A DNA stretch of 9,938 nt from Alphaproteobacteria bacterium (lineage in GTDB: Bacteria > Pseudomonadota > Alphaproteobacteria > BOG-932 > Roseiterribacteraceae), in contig CAJCJC010000172.1 in assembly GCA_903970575.1 (NCBI GenBank), forward strand, positions 1 through 9,938, given 5' to 3'. Positions within the stretch are counted from its first letter, which is position 1. Each line of letters starts with the position of its first letter. Positions 1-6,067 of the stretch are shown piece after piece. Below the pieces are notes generated by a model that had not been told where the DNA came from, did no database searches, and saw only the letters and a program-made list of their open reading frames with translations. The translations under genes and the position numbers were made by a program.

Positions 1-888
1 GATCGCGACATAAGGGCCATGGATATGGTCGACGAAGGCGCCGACGGTCAAACGCCCGGCGATCACCGCCAAACCGAGCAAGCCGACGATTCCGACGGCG
101 TCGCTTCGCGCCAATCCGGCATCGGTCAGCATCGGGACCAAATGCAGAATGAGCGCCCCCGTGCCGAGCGACATGCAAGAGACGCCAAGGAGCAATTGCC
201 AGAAGCGCACGGTTTCGAGCGCGTCACGCGCCGAAATGCCCGGCGACCGAGGCGTCCACCCGTGCGCGGCGCCTTTCTGGCCGGTCTTCTCGGAAAGAAA
301 GAACCAGACCGCCGGAATGACGACAAAAGCCGCGAAGGCGGCCAGACCGAGATAGCCCGCCCACCATCCATAATGGGTGATGAGCGCGTTTACGGCCAGC
401 GGCGCGCCTAGGCTGGCGAGGCCAGTACCGGTCAACGTGAGGCTGAGCGCGAAGCCGCGATTGTTTTGGAACCAAGTGCTGACGGCATAGGCCCAGACGG
501 TCGGAATGGTGCCGCAGCCAAGCACGGCCATAAGCAGCAGGAGCCCGTAAAAGCTCGCGATATTCGGGCCGATTTGCGTCATCAAGCACAAACCGACGGT
601 AAGTCCCAAAAGCGACGTCAGAGCGACTTTGCGGACGCCGATGCGATCGATGAGGCGTCCCATGAACGGTGCTGTAAAGGCGTAGCCCAAATGCAGGCAC
701 AGCGCCCCGCCCGACAATTGCGCGCGCGACCAGCCGAAAGCCGCGCCAAGGGGACCCAGGAAAATGCCCATCGTATAGAAGGGCGCGCCTGTCAGCCCTA
801 TTCCGACACCCAGGGTGGACGCCAACAAAGCGCGCCAGCCATCGCGAAACTCATGCAAATCTTTATGCATTCGGGTTAAGCTCGACAC
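1..888 (-). CDS. MFS transporter, N-terminal part (truncated by window edge)
   Basis: Integral inner-membrane secondary transporter of the major facilitator superfamily; the substrate cannot be told from sequence. The 296 visible codons cover roughly the first two thirds of a protein of about 400-430 residues; the C-terminus lies outside the window. Hydrophobic helices alternate with short loops, and the loop between helices 2 and 3 carries MFS motif A, GRLIDRIGVRK (about residues 77-87). The segment before it, with FGWSRAQLS, is typical of the oxalate/formate and monocarboxylate-type branch, so an organic acid is a reasonable but unproven substrate. Start: I chose GTG at 888 because a GGAGG at 901-905 lies 12 bases upstream; the ATG at 870 has no ribosome binding site but would also give a complete first helix. 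It lies downstream of the ChrR gene on the same strand, 199 bases away, so co-transcription is possible but not shown. Confidence 0.85.
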   Translation of the reverse strand, partial: MSSLTRMHKDLHEFRDGWRALLASTLGVGIGLTGAPFYTMGIFLGPLGAAFGWSRAQLSGGALCLHLGYAFTAPFMGRLIDRIGVRKVALTSLLGLTVGLCLMTQIGPNIASFYGLLLLMAVLGCGTIPTVWAYAVSTWFQNNRGFALSLTLTGTGLASLGAPLAVNALITHYGWWAGYLGLAAFAAFVVIPAVWFFLSEKTGQKGAAHGWTPRSPGISARDALETVRFWQLLLGVSCMSLGTGALILHLVPMLTDAGLARSDAVGIVGLLGLAVIAGRLTVGAFVDHIHGPYVAI

Positions 889-1087
889 TGACGTCTCATA
901 CCTCCGCGCAAGATATTCCTCCAATTATCGTTATGCCGCGATCCTTGGCGACATAAATCTTATTGGGTGTGGCGCTTCGGTCCGGTGAAAGGCGACCGTC
1001 CCGTTTTGACGCATGTCCGTGCTAAGCGGGGATGCCTATAGCGGCTGCCGAGATCGCGATTTCATAAGCGAAACGAAGACGCTTGCG

Positions 1088-1783
1088 CTAAATCCGGACG
1101 AACGGGGCGAGCAGCTTGCCGGGAAGCGTCGTATAAATCGGCTCGGCGCGCACCAGAAGGACACAGATGCAGCCCTCGCCGGGTTCGGCCACGGTGTGAT
1201 GCGCCTCGTCTCGCCCGGCGGAAACGAAATCGCCCATCTCGTATTTGCCGGTCTCGTCGGTGAAGCCACCCTGGAGGACGACCGTCCATTCTTCCCGCGA
1301 ATGGGTGTGCTTGAACGGTCCGCGACCGCCCGGCGCCTTCATGACCCAGATGCGCGCATCCCCGTCGCTCATGGGAATGCGCAAGGCGCGGAAGCCGGCC
1401 GGAAGCCAGCGCCATTGTTTTAAACGGTTCGCCGTGACCCGGTCGCGCAGGGGCGCCGGCCAACCGACCGCGAAGGTGGGAACGCGCGGAATCGGAGACG
1501 GTTTTGTGGGCGACGTCGGCGCATTTTGACCGATCGCCTGAAGCGTCTTGTTAAACATCTGGGGGGAGACGAAGGCAGGCTCCATAACGTCGAGCAAGGC
1601 GCCGCCGACCGCTAAAAGATCATCCACAGTCCGCCGGCACTGAGCGCAGAATTCCAGATGCAAATCGATGACCAGGGCCTCGGCGGGTGAGGACGCGCCA
1701 ATAGCGTAATCGAGCAATACCTCTTCGCCTGGGTGATGCGATGGTTTCGCGGCGCCGACACGTGGTTTGGTTTGGTCCATCAT
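1088..1783 (-). CDS. chrR: ChrR-type zinc/cupin anti-sigma factor
   Basis: Cytoplasmic anti-sigma factor that holds the ECF sigma factor encoded just upstream and releases it under singlet oxygen or related stress (known for Rhodobacter sphaeroides ChrR). The 231-residue product has both expected domains. The N-terminal zinc anti-sigma domain has H17, H42, C46 and C49 (HLEFCAQC), with the same spacing as ChrR H6/H31/C35/C38. After a Pro/Thr-rich linker (about 86-103), the C-terminal cupin has H159, H161 and E165 (HTHSREE) and H195, matching the ChrR cupin zinc ligands. Start ATG at 1783 is preceded by GAAGG at 6 bases; an in-frame ATG at 1858 would add 25 residues not seen in the family. The sigma gene ends 134 bases upstream on the same strand. 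All eight ligands are present, so the protein should be functional. Confidence 0.93.
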   Translation of the reverse strand: MMDQTKPRVGAAKPSHHPGEEVLLDYAIGASSPAEALVIDLHLEFCAQCRRTVDDLLAVGGALLDVMEPAFVSPQMFNKTLQAIGQNAPTSPTKPSPIPRVPTFAVGWPAPLRDRVTANRLKQWRWLPAGFRALRIPMSDGDARIWVMKAPGGRGPFKHTHSREEWTVVLQGGFTDETGKYEMGDFVSAGRDEAHHTVAEPGEGCICVLLVRAEPIYTTLPGKLLAPFVRI

Positions 1784-1847
1784 AAAGGGCCTTCGACGCC
1801 AAGAACAAAAAGACACGTCCAGACCGACGGACATGCTTACATGACCA

Positions 1848-1877
1848 ATTCTACGCATCTCTGTTCGAAGTGGATCA
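1848..1877 (-). promoter_or_regulatory. Candidate ECF11-type promoter in front of chrR
   Basis: On the minus strand, TGATCC (1877-1872) is the exact -35 hexamer known for R. sphaeroides RpoE targets. It is followed after 18 bases by TAGAAT (1853-1848), a partial match to the TAAG-type -10. It lies in the 134-base gap between the sigma and anti-sigma genes and would give extra chrR transcription with a leader of about 60 bases. Read by eye; the spacing is slightly long and the -10 imperfect. Confidence 0.3.
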
Positions 1878-1917
1878 ATCCTGCGCCGCTTTATAGACCG
1901 TTCAGACTAGATTTTGC

Positions 1918-2589
1918 TCAGCCGTCTTCCTCTGGGGGTTCTATTCTGCCCCGCAGGCGGCCGAGCGCCAGGCGCAAGCGCGATTTCACCGTGCCGAGCG
2001 GCAAGCCGATTTCCGCGGCGATGACGCTGTGAGACTTGCCGTCGTAAAACGCCATCTTGAGCAAGGCGGCCTGTTCTTCGGGCAGGGCCTGGACCGCGGC
2101 GGCGATCGTCCGCGCCTGCTGCGCGAGTTCCAGGCTTCGATCCGGCGGGGTCTCCGGTTCGGGAATGAAAATCGGATCCTCGAAATCGATATCGGCCTGG
2201 CGCTCCCGCCGGAACCGATCGATCCGCTTGTTACGGGCGATCGTGAATATCCAGGTCGAGGCCGTCGCCTGTCTGGGGTCGAAACGCTCCGCCTTGCGCC
2301 ACACCAACAGCATGACTTCCTGCGTCAACTCGTCGGCCGTGGCCTGATCCGACCCGGTGCGCGCGAGATAGGCCTTTACCCTGGGCGCGAAATGCGAAAA
2401 TAGCGCCCCGAAGGCCGCGCGATCCTGCCGCGCGCCGACCGCTAAGATCAAGTCTTCGAGTGAAGAGGGGCCGCGGGGAAGGGTTTCTGGAGGCACTGCC
2501 ACATGAACAACGATTGACGAATCCGCGCCGATCGTGGAGCGCGATCCCAAGAATAGGCCACGCGGAACATGATGGGAAGTTCCGCGCAT
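1918..2589 (-). CDS. rpoE: ECF RNA polymerase sigma factor (RpoE/ECF11 type)
   Basis: Alternative sigma factor that directs RNA polymerase to oxidative-stress promoters. Region 2 covers about residues 60-130, with DELTQEVMLLVW and the -10-recognition helix STWIFTIARNKRIDRFRR. A short acidic/Pro linker follows (about 133-150). Region 4 (about 165-212) has ALPEEQAALL and a helix-turn-helix, IAAEIGLPLGTVKSRLRLAL. The ChrR-type partner immediately downstream makes the ECF11 assignment likely. The start is uncertain: ATG at 2589 gives 223 residues with a GAGG only 3 bases upstream. The first roughly 29 residues do not look like sigma region sequence, and a GTG at 2502 would give 194 residues, closer to the usual size, but has no ribosome binding site. 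ECF11 factors usually activate their own promoter; I see only a poor match upstream. Confidence 0.93.
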   Translation of the reverse strand: MRGTSHHVPRGLFLGSRSTIGADSSIVVHVAVPPETLPRGPSSLEDLILAVGARQDRAAFGALFSHFAPRVKAYLARTGSDQATADELTQEVMLLVWRKAERFDPRQATASTWIFTIARNKRIDRFRRERQADIDFEDPIFIPEPETPPDRSLELAQQARTIAAAVQALPEEQAALLKMAFYDGKSHSVIAAEIGLPLGTVKSRLRLALGRLRGRIEPPEEDG

Positions 2590-2615
2590 CCGCCTCGTGA
2601 AAGCAGGCCGCTGCT

Positions 2616-2644
2616 TTGACTTAAATTCAAGTTTGGCCTATCGA
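2616..2644 (+). promoter_or_regulatory. Candidate sigma-70-like promoter for the ialB-like/rlmN operon
   Basis: TTGACT (2616-2621) is a 5-of-6 match to the -35 consensus, with 17 bases to TATCGA (2639-2644) as a weak -10. Transcription would start near 2650, about 34 bases before the ATG at 2684. The -35 overlaps a 14-bp near-palindrome (2619-2632) shared with the divergent sigma-factor promoter region, so a common regulator is possible. Confidence 0.35.
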
Positions 2645-2683
2645 ATCGCGCCAAATGGCGTTTGAGCATACGATCCGTTGCCC

Positions 2684-3283
2684 ATGATTCGCGTATCGAT
2701 TCTTATCCGCTCCACGCTGATCGGCGCGGCCGCTCTCGCTTTGTCGCTGATAGCCCAATCCGCAAGCGCGGCCGAGCCGGATACGCCGGATAGGGCCGAA
2801 CCATCCCTCGAAGGATTGTATTACGATTGGTCGCTCTATGGGTTCGAGGATAACGGCGCCCGGATATGCTATCTGGCGTCCGGCCTGGATCGGTCGAGCG
2901 ACGCCGTCCCCCGCCGCCGTCCGGCCGTCGTTTTGATCACCAATCGACCGGCCGAAGGCAAGAAGGGGGTCGTCAGCGTCAATCCGGGATATACATATGA
3001 GGATGGCAGTTCCGTGCTCATGACCATAGGGCGCCGGCAGTTTCATCTTTTCACGGCGGGCGCCGCCGCCTGGGCCGAAGACGGCGACGATTCGCAGATT
3101 GTCGCCGCGATCAGGACAGGGTCGACTTTGGTGGTGACGGGACAGATGAAGGGCGGCCCAGCGACCACCGACACGTTCAGCCTGAAGGGCTTCGGACCGG
3201 CCTTGTTGGCCTTGGACAGGGCGTGCCCGGTGGCGCAGCCCGAGACCGCGCCAAAACCTGGGCGCAGGAAGCGAAAGAGTTAG
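2684..3283 (+). CDS. Secreted IalB-like (invasion-associated locus B) protein
   Basis: Probable periplasmic protein of 199 residues. A signal peptide covers residues 1-29: basic start (IRVSILIRS), hydrophobic core, and AxA-type site SASA before AEPD. The mature part resembles the alphaproteobacterial IalB family: an early YDWSLYG segment, a central beta-rich region, and a C-terminal TDTFSLKGFGPALLALDRACP that is characteristic of the group. The mature protein has only two cysteines, C62 and C181, which could form one disulfide. The tail is strongly basic (PGRRKRKS). IalB proteins are linked to host-cell invasion in Bartonella, but the family is common in free-living relatives and the molecular activity is unknown. 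ATG at 2684 was preferred to an in-frame TTG at 2678; neither has a clear ribosome binding site. It ends 3 bases before rlmN and is surely co-transcribed with it. Confidence 0.75.
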   Translation: MIRVSILIRSTLIGAAALALSLIAQSASAAEPDTPDRAEPSLEGLYYDWSLYGFEDNGARICYLASGLDRSSDAVPRRRPAVVLITNRPAEGKKGVVSVNPGYTYEDGSSVLMTIGRRQFHLFTAGAAAWAEDGDDSQIVAAIRTGSTLVVTGQMKGGPATTDTFSLKGFGPALLALDRACPVAQPETAPKPGRRKRKS

Positions 3284-3286
3284 ACG

Positions 3287-4444
3287 ATGAGCGCCCATTC
3301 CCATGCCGGCGTGTTCGCGCCGCCCGCCCAAGGCGCCGGCAAGCCGGGCCTGATCGGGCTCGACCGACCCGCGCTGGAGGCGGCGTTGGCGGGCCTTGGC
3401 CTGCCGGCTTTCCGGGCGCGGCAGGTTTGGCACTGGCTCTATCACCGGGGCGTCACCTCGTTCGAGGCGATGACGACGCTCGCGAAGCCGGTGCGGCAAT
3501 TGCTGGACGACACATTTTCCATCGACAGACCCGAGGTGACGCGCGACCAGGAATCTGTGGATGGGACCCGCAAATGGCTGATCCGCATGGTCGACGGGCA
3601 GGAAGTCGAAACCGTGCATATTCCCGAATCGGATCGGGGCGCGCTGTGCGTGTCGAGCCAGGTGGGCTGCACGCTGACCTGCCGGTTCTGCCATACCGGG
3701 ACGCAGCCGCTGGTGCGCAATCTGGGCGTGGCGGAGATTCTGGCGCAGATTTTAACCGCCCGCGACGCGCTGAACGAATGGCCCGCGCCGGGCGCGAACC
3801 CCAATGAAACCGTCAGCACGCTGACCAATATCGTGATGATGGGGATGGGGGAGCCGCTCTATAATTACGACAACGTCTCGGCGGCGCTCAAAATCGCGAT
3901 GGATGGCGAGGGCATCGCGATTTCCAAGCGACGCATCACGCTGTCCACCTCCGGCGTCGTGCCGATGATGCGCCGCTGCGGGGCGGAGCTTGGCGTCAAT
4001 CTCGCCGTTTCCCTTCACGCCGTGAACGACGCCATCCGCGACGAGTTGATGCCAATCAACAAGGCCTATCCGGTGGCCGAGTTGATGCGGGCCTGCCGGG
4101 AATATCCGGGCGCCACGAACGCCAGGCGCATCACCTTCGAATACGTGATGCTGAAAGGCGTCAATGACAGTTTGATCGACGCCCAGGAATTGGTGCGCTT
4201 GCTGAACGGGATTCCGGCCAAGGTCAATCTTATCCCGTTCAACCCGTGGCCGGGATCGGGCTTCGAATGCTCGTCGCGCGCGCAGATAGAGCGCTTCGCG
4301 CGGGTGGTGATGGACGCCGGATATCCGAGCCCGGTGCGCGAACCGCGCGGGCGGGACATCCTGGCCGCCTGCGGACAGTTGCGATCGGACAGTTTGCGCC
4401 AAAAGAAAATAAAACCCGAGACGGCGCTGGAGAGCGTGGTGTGA
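3287..4444 (+). CDS. rlmN: Dual-specificity RNA methyltransferase RlmN
   Basis: Radical-SAM enzyme that methylates C2 of adenine 2503 in 23S rRNA and of adenine 37 in a subset of tRNAs (known for E. coli RlmN). The 385-residue length is normal. Residues 23-75 form the N-terminal accessory domain. The 4Fe-4S/SAM motif is CTLTCRFC, with C128, C132 and C135. C121 (LCVSSQVGC) and C362 (ILAACGQL) correspond to E. coli C118 and C355, the latter being the residue methylated during catalysis. E108 in VETV matches E. coli E105. MGMGEP (185-190) is the SAM-binding GEP region. The start ATG at 3287 follows the upstream stop by 3 bases with a weak AAAGAG site. Its stop overlaps the next start, so translation is coupled. 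All catalytic residues are present. Confidence 0.97.
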   Translation: MSAHSHAGVFAPPAQGAGKPGLIGLDRPALEAALAGLGLPAFRARQVWHWLYHRGVTSFEAMTTLAKPVRQLLDDTFSIDRPEVTRDQESVDGTRKWLIRMVDGQEVETVHIPESDRGALCVSSQVGCTLTCRFCHTGTQPLVRNLGVAEILAQILTARDALNEWPAPGANPNETVSTLTNIVMMGMGEPLYNYDNVSAALKIAMDGEGIAISKRRITLSTSGVVPMMRRCGAELGVNLAVSLHAVNDAIRDELMPINKAYPVAELMRACREYPGATNARRITFEYVMLKGVNDSLIDAQELVRLLNGIPAKVNLIPFNPWPGSGFECSSRAQIERFARVVMDAGYPSPVREPRGRDILAACGQLRSDSLRQKKIKPETALESVV

Positions 4445-4659
4445 TGGACGGACCGTCACTCCAGGCGCAGTGGGAACTCCATGCGCTTGTCGCCGCCTTG
4501 GCGGCCTATCCGATGATCCGGATATTCAGGCGGGCCGGGCTTTCGCCCTGGCCGGTGCTGTTTCTGGTCATTCCGGTGTTCGGGTTCGCGGTGGTGGGCA
4601 GCATCCTGGCCTTTACGCGCTGGCCCAAGGTCGCGCCGCGCAAACCGGAGAAGCGCTGA
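4444..4659 (+). CDS. Small membrane protein, first of a tandem pair (71 aa)
   Basis: Function unknown. The ATG overlaps the rlmN stop (TGATG), with a GGAG at 4429-4432, 11 bases upstream inside rlmN. The product has a hydrophobic stretch near residues 12-24 and a clear membrane helix at about 37-58 (PWPVLFLVIPVFGFAVVGSI), then a short basic tail (RWPKVAPRKPEKR). The block from FRRAGLSPW to RWPK aligns with FGKMGRSPFW to RWPQ in the next gene: shared G-x-SP, P-x-FG and RWP positions with nearly equal spacing. The two genes therefore look like diverged duplicates. Small proteins of this form occur next to rlmN in related bacteria as far as I recall, but I know of no assigned role. Confidence 0.8.
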   Translation: MDGPSLQAQWELHALVAALAAYPMIRIFRRAGLSPWPVLFLVIPVFGFAVVGSILAFTRWPKVAPRKPEKR

Positions 4660-4660
4660 C

Positions 4661-4906
4661 ATGGAAGGCTTCGACTATCAGTATTTCTGGCGCCTGTTCG
4701 GGATCGACCCGTTCTGGCTGACCCAGATGATCGTCTTCGTCACCGTGGCCTATACGTGCTGCATTTTCGGGGTTGTGTTCGGCAAGATGGGCCGTTCGCC
4801 GTTTTGGGGGTTCATCTTCCTGCCGCCCTATTTCGGCCTAATCGCAACATGGATTTTCGGGCTGGGGCGGTGGCCGCAGGAGAAAGTCTCGACGAAAACC
4901 CTCTGA
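4661..4906 (+). CDS. Small membrane protein, second of a tandem pair (81 aa)
   Basis: Function unknown. It starts 1 base after the previous stop, with GGAG at 4647-4650, so it is translationally linked to it and to rlmN. There are two hydrophobic segments, about residues 20-41 (LTQMIVFVTVAYTCCIFGVVFG) and 47-68 (PFWGFIFLPPYFGLIATWIFG), giving a likely hairpin in the inner membrane, then a short polar tail. A CC pair lies in the first helix. The second segment matches the preceding protein (G-R-SP...FLPPYFG...GRWPQ against G-L-SP...FLVIPVFG...TRWPK). It is the last gene of the ialB-like/rlmN operon; the 114 bases after it hold the toxin-antitoxin promoter. I see no clear terminator. Confidence 0.8.
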   Translation: MEGFDYQYFWRLFGIDPFWLTQMIVFVTVAYTCCIFGVVFGKMGRSPFWGFIFLPPYFGLIATWIFGLGRWPQEKVSTKTL

Positions 4907-4961
4907 CAGTCCGGCTTTCAGAATTCCAACGACCATGCCTATTTGCCAGAGCTAATGACTA

Positions 4962-4990
4962 TTGGACGAAGCCGCACCCATACGTATATT
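4962..4990 (+). promoter_or_regulatory. Candidate promoter of the AbrB-Doc operon
   Basis: TTGGAC (4962-4967), 17 bases, then TATATT (4985-4990), a 5-of-6 match to the sigma-70 -10 box. The -10 overlaps the left arm of the inverted repeat at 4982-5010, as expected for an autorepressed toxin-antitoxin operon. Transcription would start near 4997, giving a leader of about 25 bases containing the GGAGG. Confidence 0.45.
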
Positions 4991-5010
4991 CATAATAATG
5001 ATTTATACGT
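4982..5010. repeat. Inverted repeat, likely antitoxin operator
   Basis: Perfect 7-bp arms, ACGTATA (4982-4988) and TATACGT (5004-5010), are separated by 15 AT-rich bases, so arm centres are 22 bp apart, about two helical turns. The repeat covers the -10 region and ends directly at the GGAGG of the antitoxin gene. AbrB-fold antitoxins usually bind such sites and repress their own operon; binding here is inferred. Confidence 0.5.
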
Positions 5011-5020
5011 GGAGGCTGCC

Positions 5021-5245
5021 GTGCTCACCCTTAAACTCACCGCCGTCGGAACTTCGACCGGGACTGTCATACCGAAGGAAATGCTGAATCGCCTGAAGGT
5101 CGAAAAAGGCGATCAGCTTTTCGCCGTCGAGACGCCGAGCGGCTATCTGCTGACGCCGTATGATCCCGCGATCGAGGAGCAGCTGAAGCTTGGCCGCGAA
5201 TTCATGTCGGAGTATCGGGAGACGTTCCGCGCGCTCGCCAAATGA
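5021..5245 (+). CDS. AbrB/MazE-type antitoxin
   Basis: Probable antitoxin and operon repressor of 74 residues. The N-terminal half (about residues 2-45) is a swapped-hairpin AbrB DNA-binding fold: LTLKLTAVGTSTGTVIPKEMLNRLKVEKGDQLFAVETPSGYLL, of which GTVIPKEML and KGDQL are the typical turns. The C-terminal half (about 50-74) is a charged, probably helical tail (EEQLKLGREF, EYRETFRALAK), presumably the part that docks on the toxin, as in Phd. The start is GTG at 5021 because GGAGG at 5011-5015 lies 5 bases upstream; a longer in-frame reading from 4943 would run through the promoter and operator. Its stop overlaps the toxin start by 4 bases (ATGA), the usual coupling for a toxin-antitoxin pair. 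Confidence 0.9.
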   Translation: MLTLKLTAVGTSTGTVIPKEMLNRLKVEKGDQLFAVETPSGYLLTPYDPAIEEQLKLGREFMSEYRETFRALAK

Positions 5246-5637
5246 TCCCAGAACCACGCTGGATCGATTTGCGGGCGATCATGCTGCTTCATGCCGAAAG
5301 TCTGGCGGAACATGGCGGACCGGAAGGGTTACGGGATGAAGGGCTGCTCGAATCGGCCTTGGCGCGGCCTCTCAACATTTCGGCCTATCAGCCTGAAGCC
5401 GATATCGCGGCTCTGGCCGCCGCCTATGGTTGGGGCATCGCGCATAACCATCCCTTCGTGGACGGCAACAAGCGCGCGGCGTTTTTGGCGGTCGGCTTAT
5501 TTCTGGGCTTGAACGGCTTCAGCCTTACCGCCGACAAGGTGGACGCCACGCGAACAATGATAAGCGTGGCCGCGGGTGAAATCGACGAAGTCACATTTGC
5601 CCGTTGGATACGGTCGCATATGACACCCCGATACTAA
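5242..5637 (+). CDS. doc: Death-on-curing (Doc/Fic family) toxin
   Basis: Toxin of a type II toxin-antitoxin system, 131 residues, close to P1 Doc (126). The Fic-fold active loop is HNHPFVDGNKRAAF (about residues 68-81): a catalytic His, the Phe/Asp of the metal site, and GNKR. P1 Doc has NDANKRTA in place of VDGNKRAA. Doc proteins with NKR phosphorylate elongation factor Tu and stop translation, whereas classical Fic enzymes with GNGRxxR transfer AMP; the Lys and the absence of the second Arg place this one with Doc. The N-terminal LRDEGLLESALARP segment is also typical of the Doc family. ATG at 5242 overlaps the antitoxin stop. It converges with the minus-strand gene ending at 5646, only 8 bases away. 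Base composition is like that of its neighbours, so recent transfer is not obvious. Confidence 0.93.
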   Translation: MIPEPRWIDLRAIMLLHAESLAEHGGPEGLRDEGLLESALARPLNISAYQPEADIAALAAAYGWGIAHNHPFVDGNKRAAFLAVGLFLGLNGFSLTADKVDATRTMISVAAGEIDEVTFARWIRSHMTPRY

Positions 5638-5645
5638 CCCCGCCC

Positions 5646-5915
5646 TCAGCGATCCTCCGGCGGCCGCGTCTTTTGATCGGCCGCGTCGTCATAGCCGTGG
5701 CGGGAGCTGAAGAACACCAGCGTCATCAGGCCGCCGCCAAGCGCCACCGTGCCGAGGCCACCCAGGATGAGGGCGGTGACGCCGACGTTGCTCATGCCCT
5801 TGCCGCCGGCTGACGCGTCTTCGCCGATGCTGTTCCACATATGCAAAGAGGTCCACCCCGCGCCGAGCAAAAGGGCGATGAGGACAAAGATCAGGAGCAT
5901 GGAGCGAAGGGACAT
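5646..5915 (-). CDS. Small two-helix membrane protein (89 aa), unknown function
   Basis: I do not recognise a function. The product has two membrane segments, about residues 5-24 (SMLLIFVLIALLLGAGWTSL) and 43-70 (VGVTALILGGLGTVALGGGLMTLVFF), joined by a short loop with SIGEDASAGGKGM. A polar acidic/basic tail follows (SSRHGYDDAADQKTRPPEDR). Gly-rich second helices ending in LMxLxFxSSRxGYD are a pattern I associate with conserved small alphaproteobacterial proteins of no known role. Start: ATG at 5915 puts the first helix close to the N-terminus; an in-frame ATG at 5951 would add 12 residues. Neither has a ribosome binding site. It is transcribed away from the Rieske oxygenase gene, and a perfect 12-bp palindrome lies between them. 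Confidence 0.7.
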   Translation of the reverse strand: MSLRSMLLIFVLIALLLGAGWTSLHMWNSIGEDASAGGKGMSNVGVTALILGGLGTVALGGGLMTLVFFSSRHGYDDAADQKTRPPEDR

Positions 5916-5967
5916 GCCGAAGATATACGCGCCGCCGGGCCCCGCGACCATGGTTATCGGCAATCGA

Positions 5968-5979
5968 TGTTGCGCAACA
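5968..5979. promoter_or_regulatory. Perfect 12-bp palindrome, candidate operator
   Basis: TGTTGCGCAACA is fully self-complementary. It lies in the divergent gap between the small membrane protein and the Rieske oxygenase, 7 bases upstream of the candidate -35 at 5987. This is a normal place for a dimeric regulator to act on one or both genes. No regulator gene is next to it, so the protein that would bind is unknown. Confidence 0.4.
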
Positions 5980-5986
5980 GAATCCT

Positions 5987-6015
5987 TTGAGGGATTTGCC
6001 GGACGGCATTATCCT
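5987..6015 (+). promoter_or_regulatory. Candidate promoter of the Rieske oxygenase gene
   Basis: TTGAGG (5987-5992), 17 bases, then TATCCT (6010-6015); each box matches sigma-70 consensus at 4 of 6 positions. Transcription from near 6022 would give a leader of about 46 bases ending in the strong GGGAGG site. Confidence 0.35.
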
Positions 6016-6067
6016 TACACCAAAGCCAGCGGCGACTGGCGTCAACGATTGTCGGGAGGAAAAAGCC

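Noticed and set aside
19..879. Plus-strand frames opposite the MFS gene
   Set aside because: The minus strand is open for the whole stretch and encodes membrane helices and MFS motif A; the plus-strand frames are hydrophilic and featureless.
2614..2653. RpoE-type autoregulated promoter upstream of the sigma gene (CGATTC ... TTAAGT on the minus strand)
   Set aside because: The -35 has two mismatches to TGATCC and the spacer is about 18-19 bases; too weak to annotate.
2627..3694. Long minus-strand open frame (355 codons)
   Set aside because: It lies antisense to the IalB-like gene and the start of rlmN, both of which have clear family motifs. Its protein is Arg/His/Gly-rich with no recognisable domain, typical of antisense frames in GC-rich DNA.
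3752..4459. Minus-strand frame of 235 codons opposite rlmN
   Set aside because: RlmN is complete with all catalytic residues in this interval; the opposite frame shows no domain.
4943..5020. Longer antitoxin reading frame starting at ATG 4943
   Set aside because: It would translate through the promoter and operator repeat, while GTG 5021 has a GGAGG at ideal distance and begins exactly at the AbrB fold.
5660..5687. GCGGCC/GGCCGC hairpin and CGGCCGCGTC direct repeat as a terminator for the toxin gene
   Set aside because: There is no T-run, and it lies inside the coding end of the minus-strand membrane protein; in such GC-rich sequence it is likely chance.
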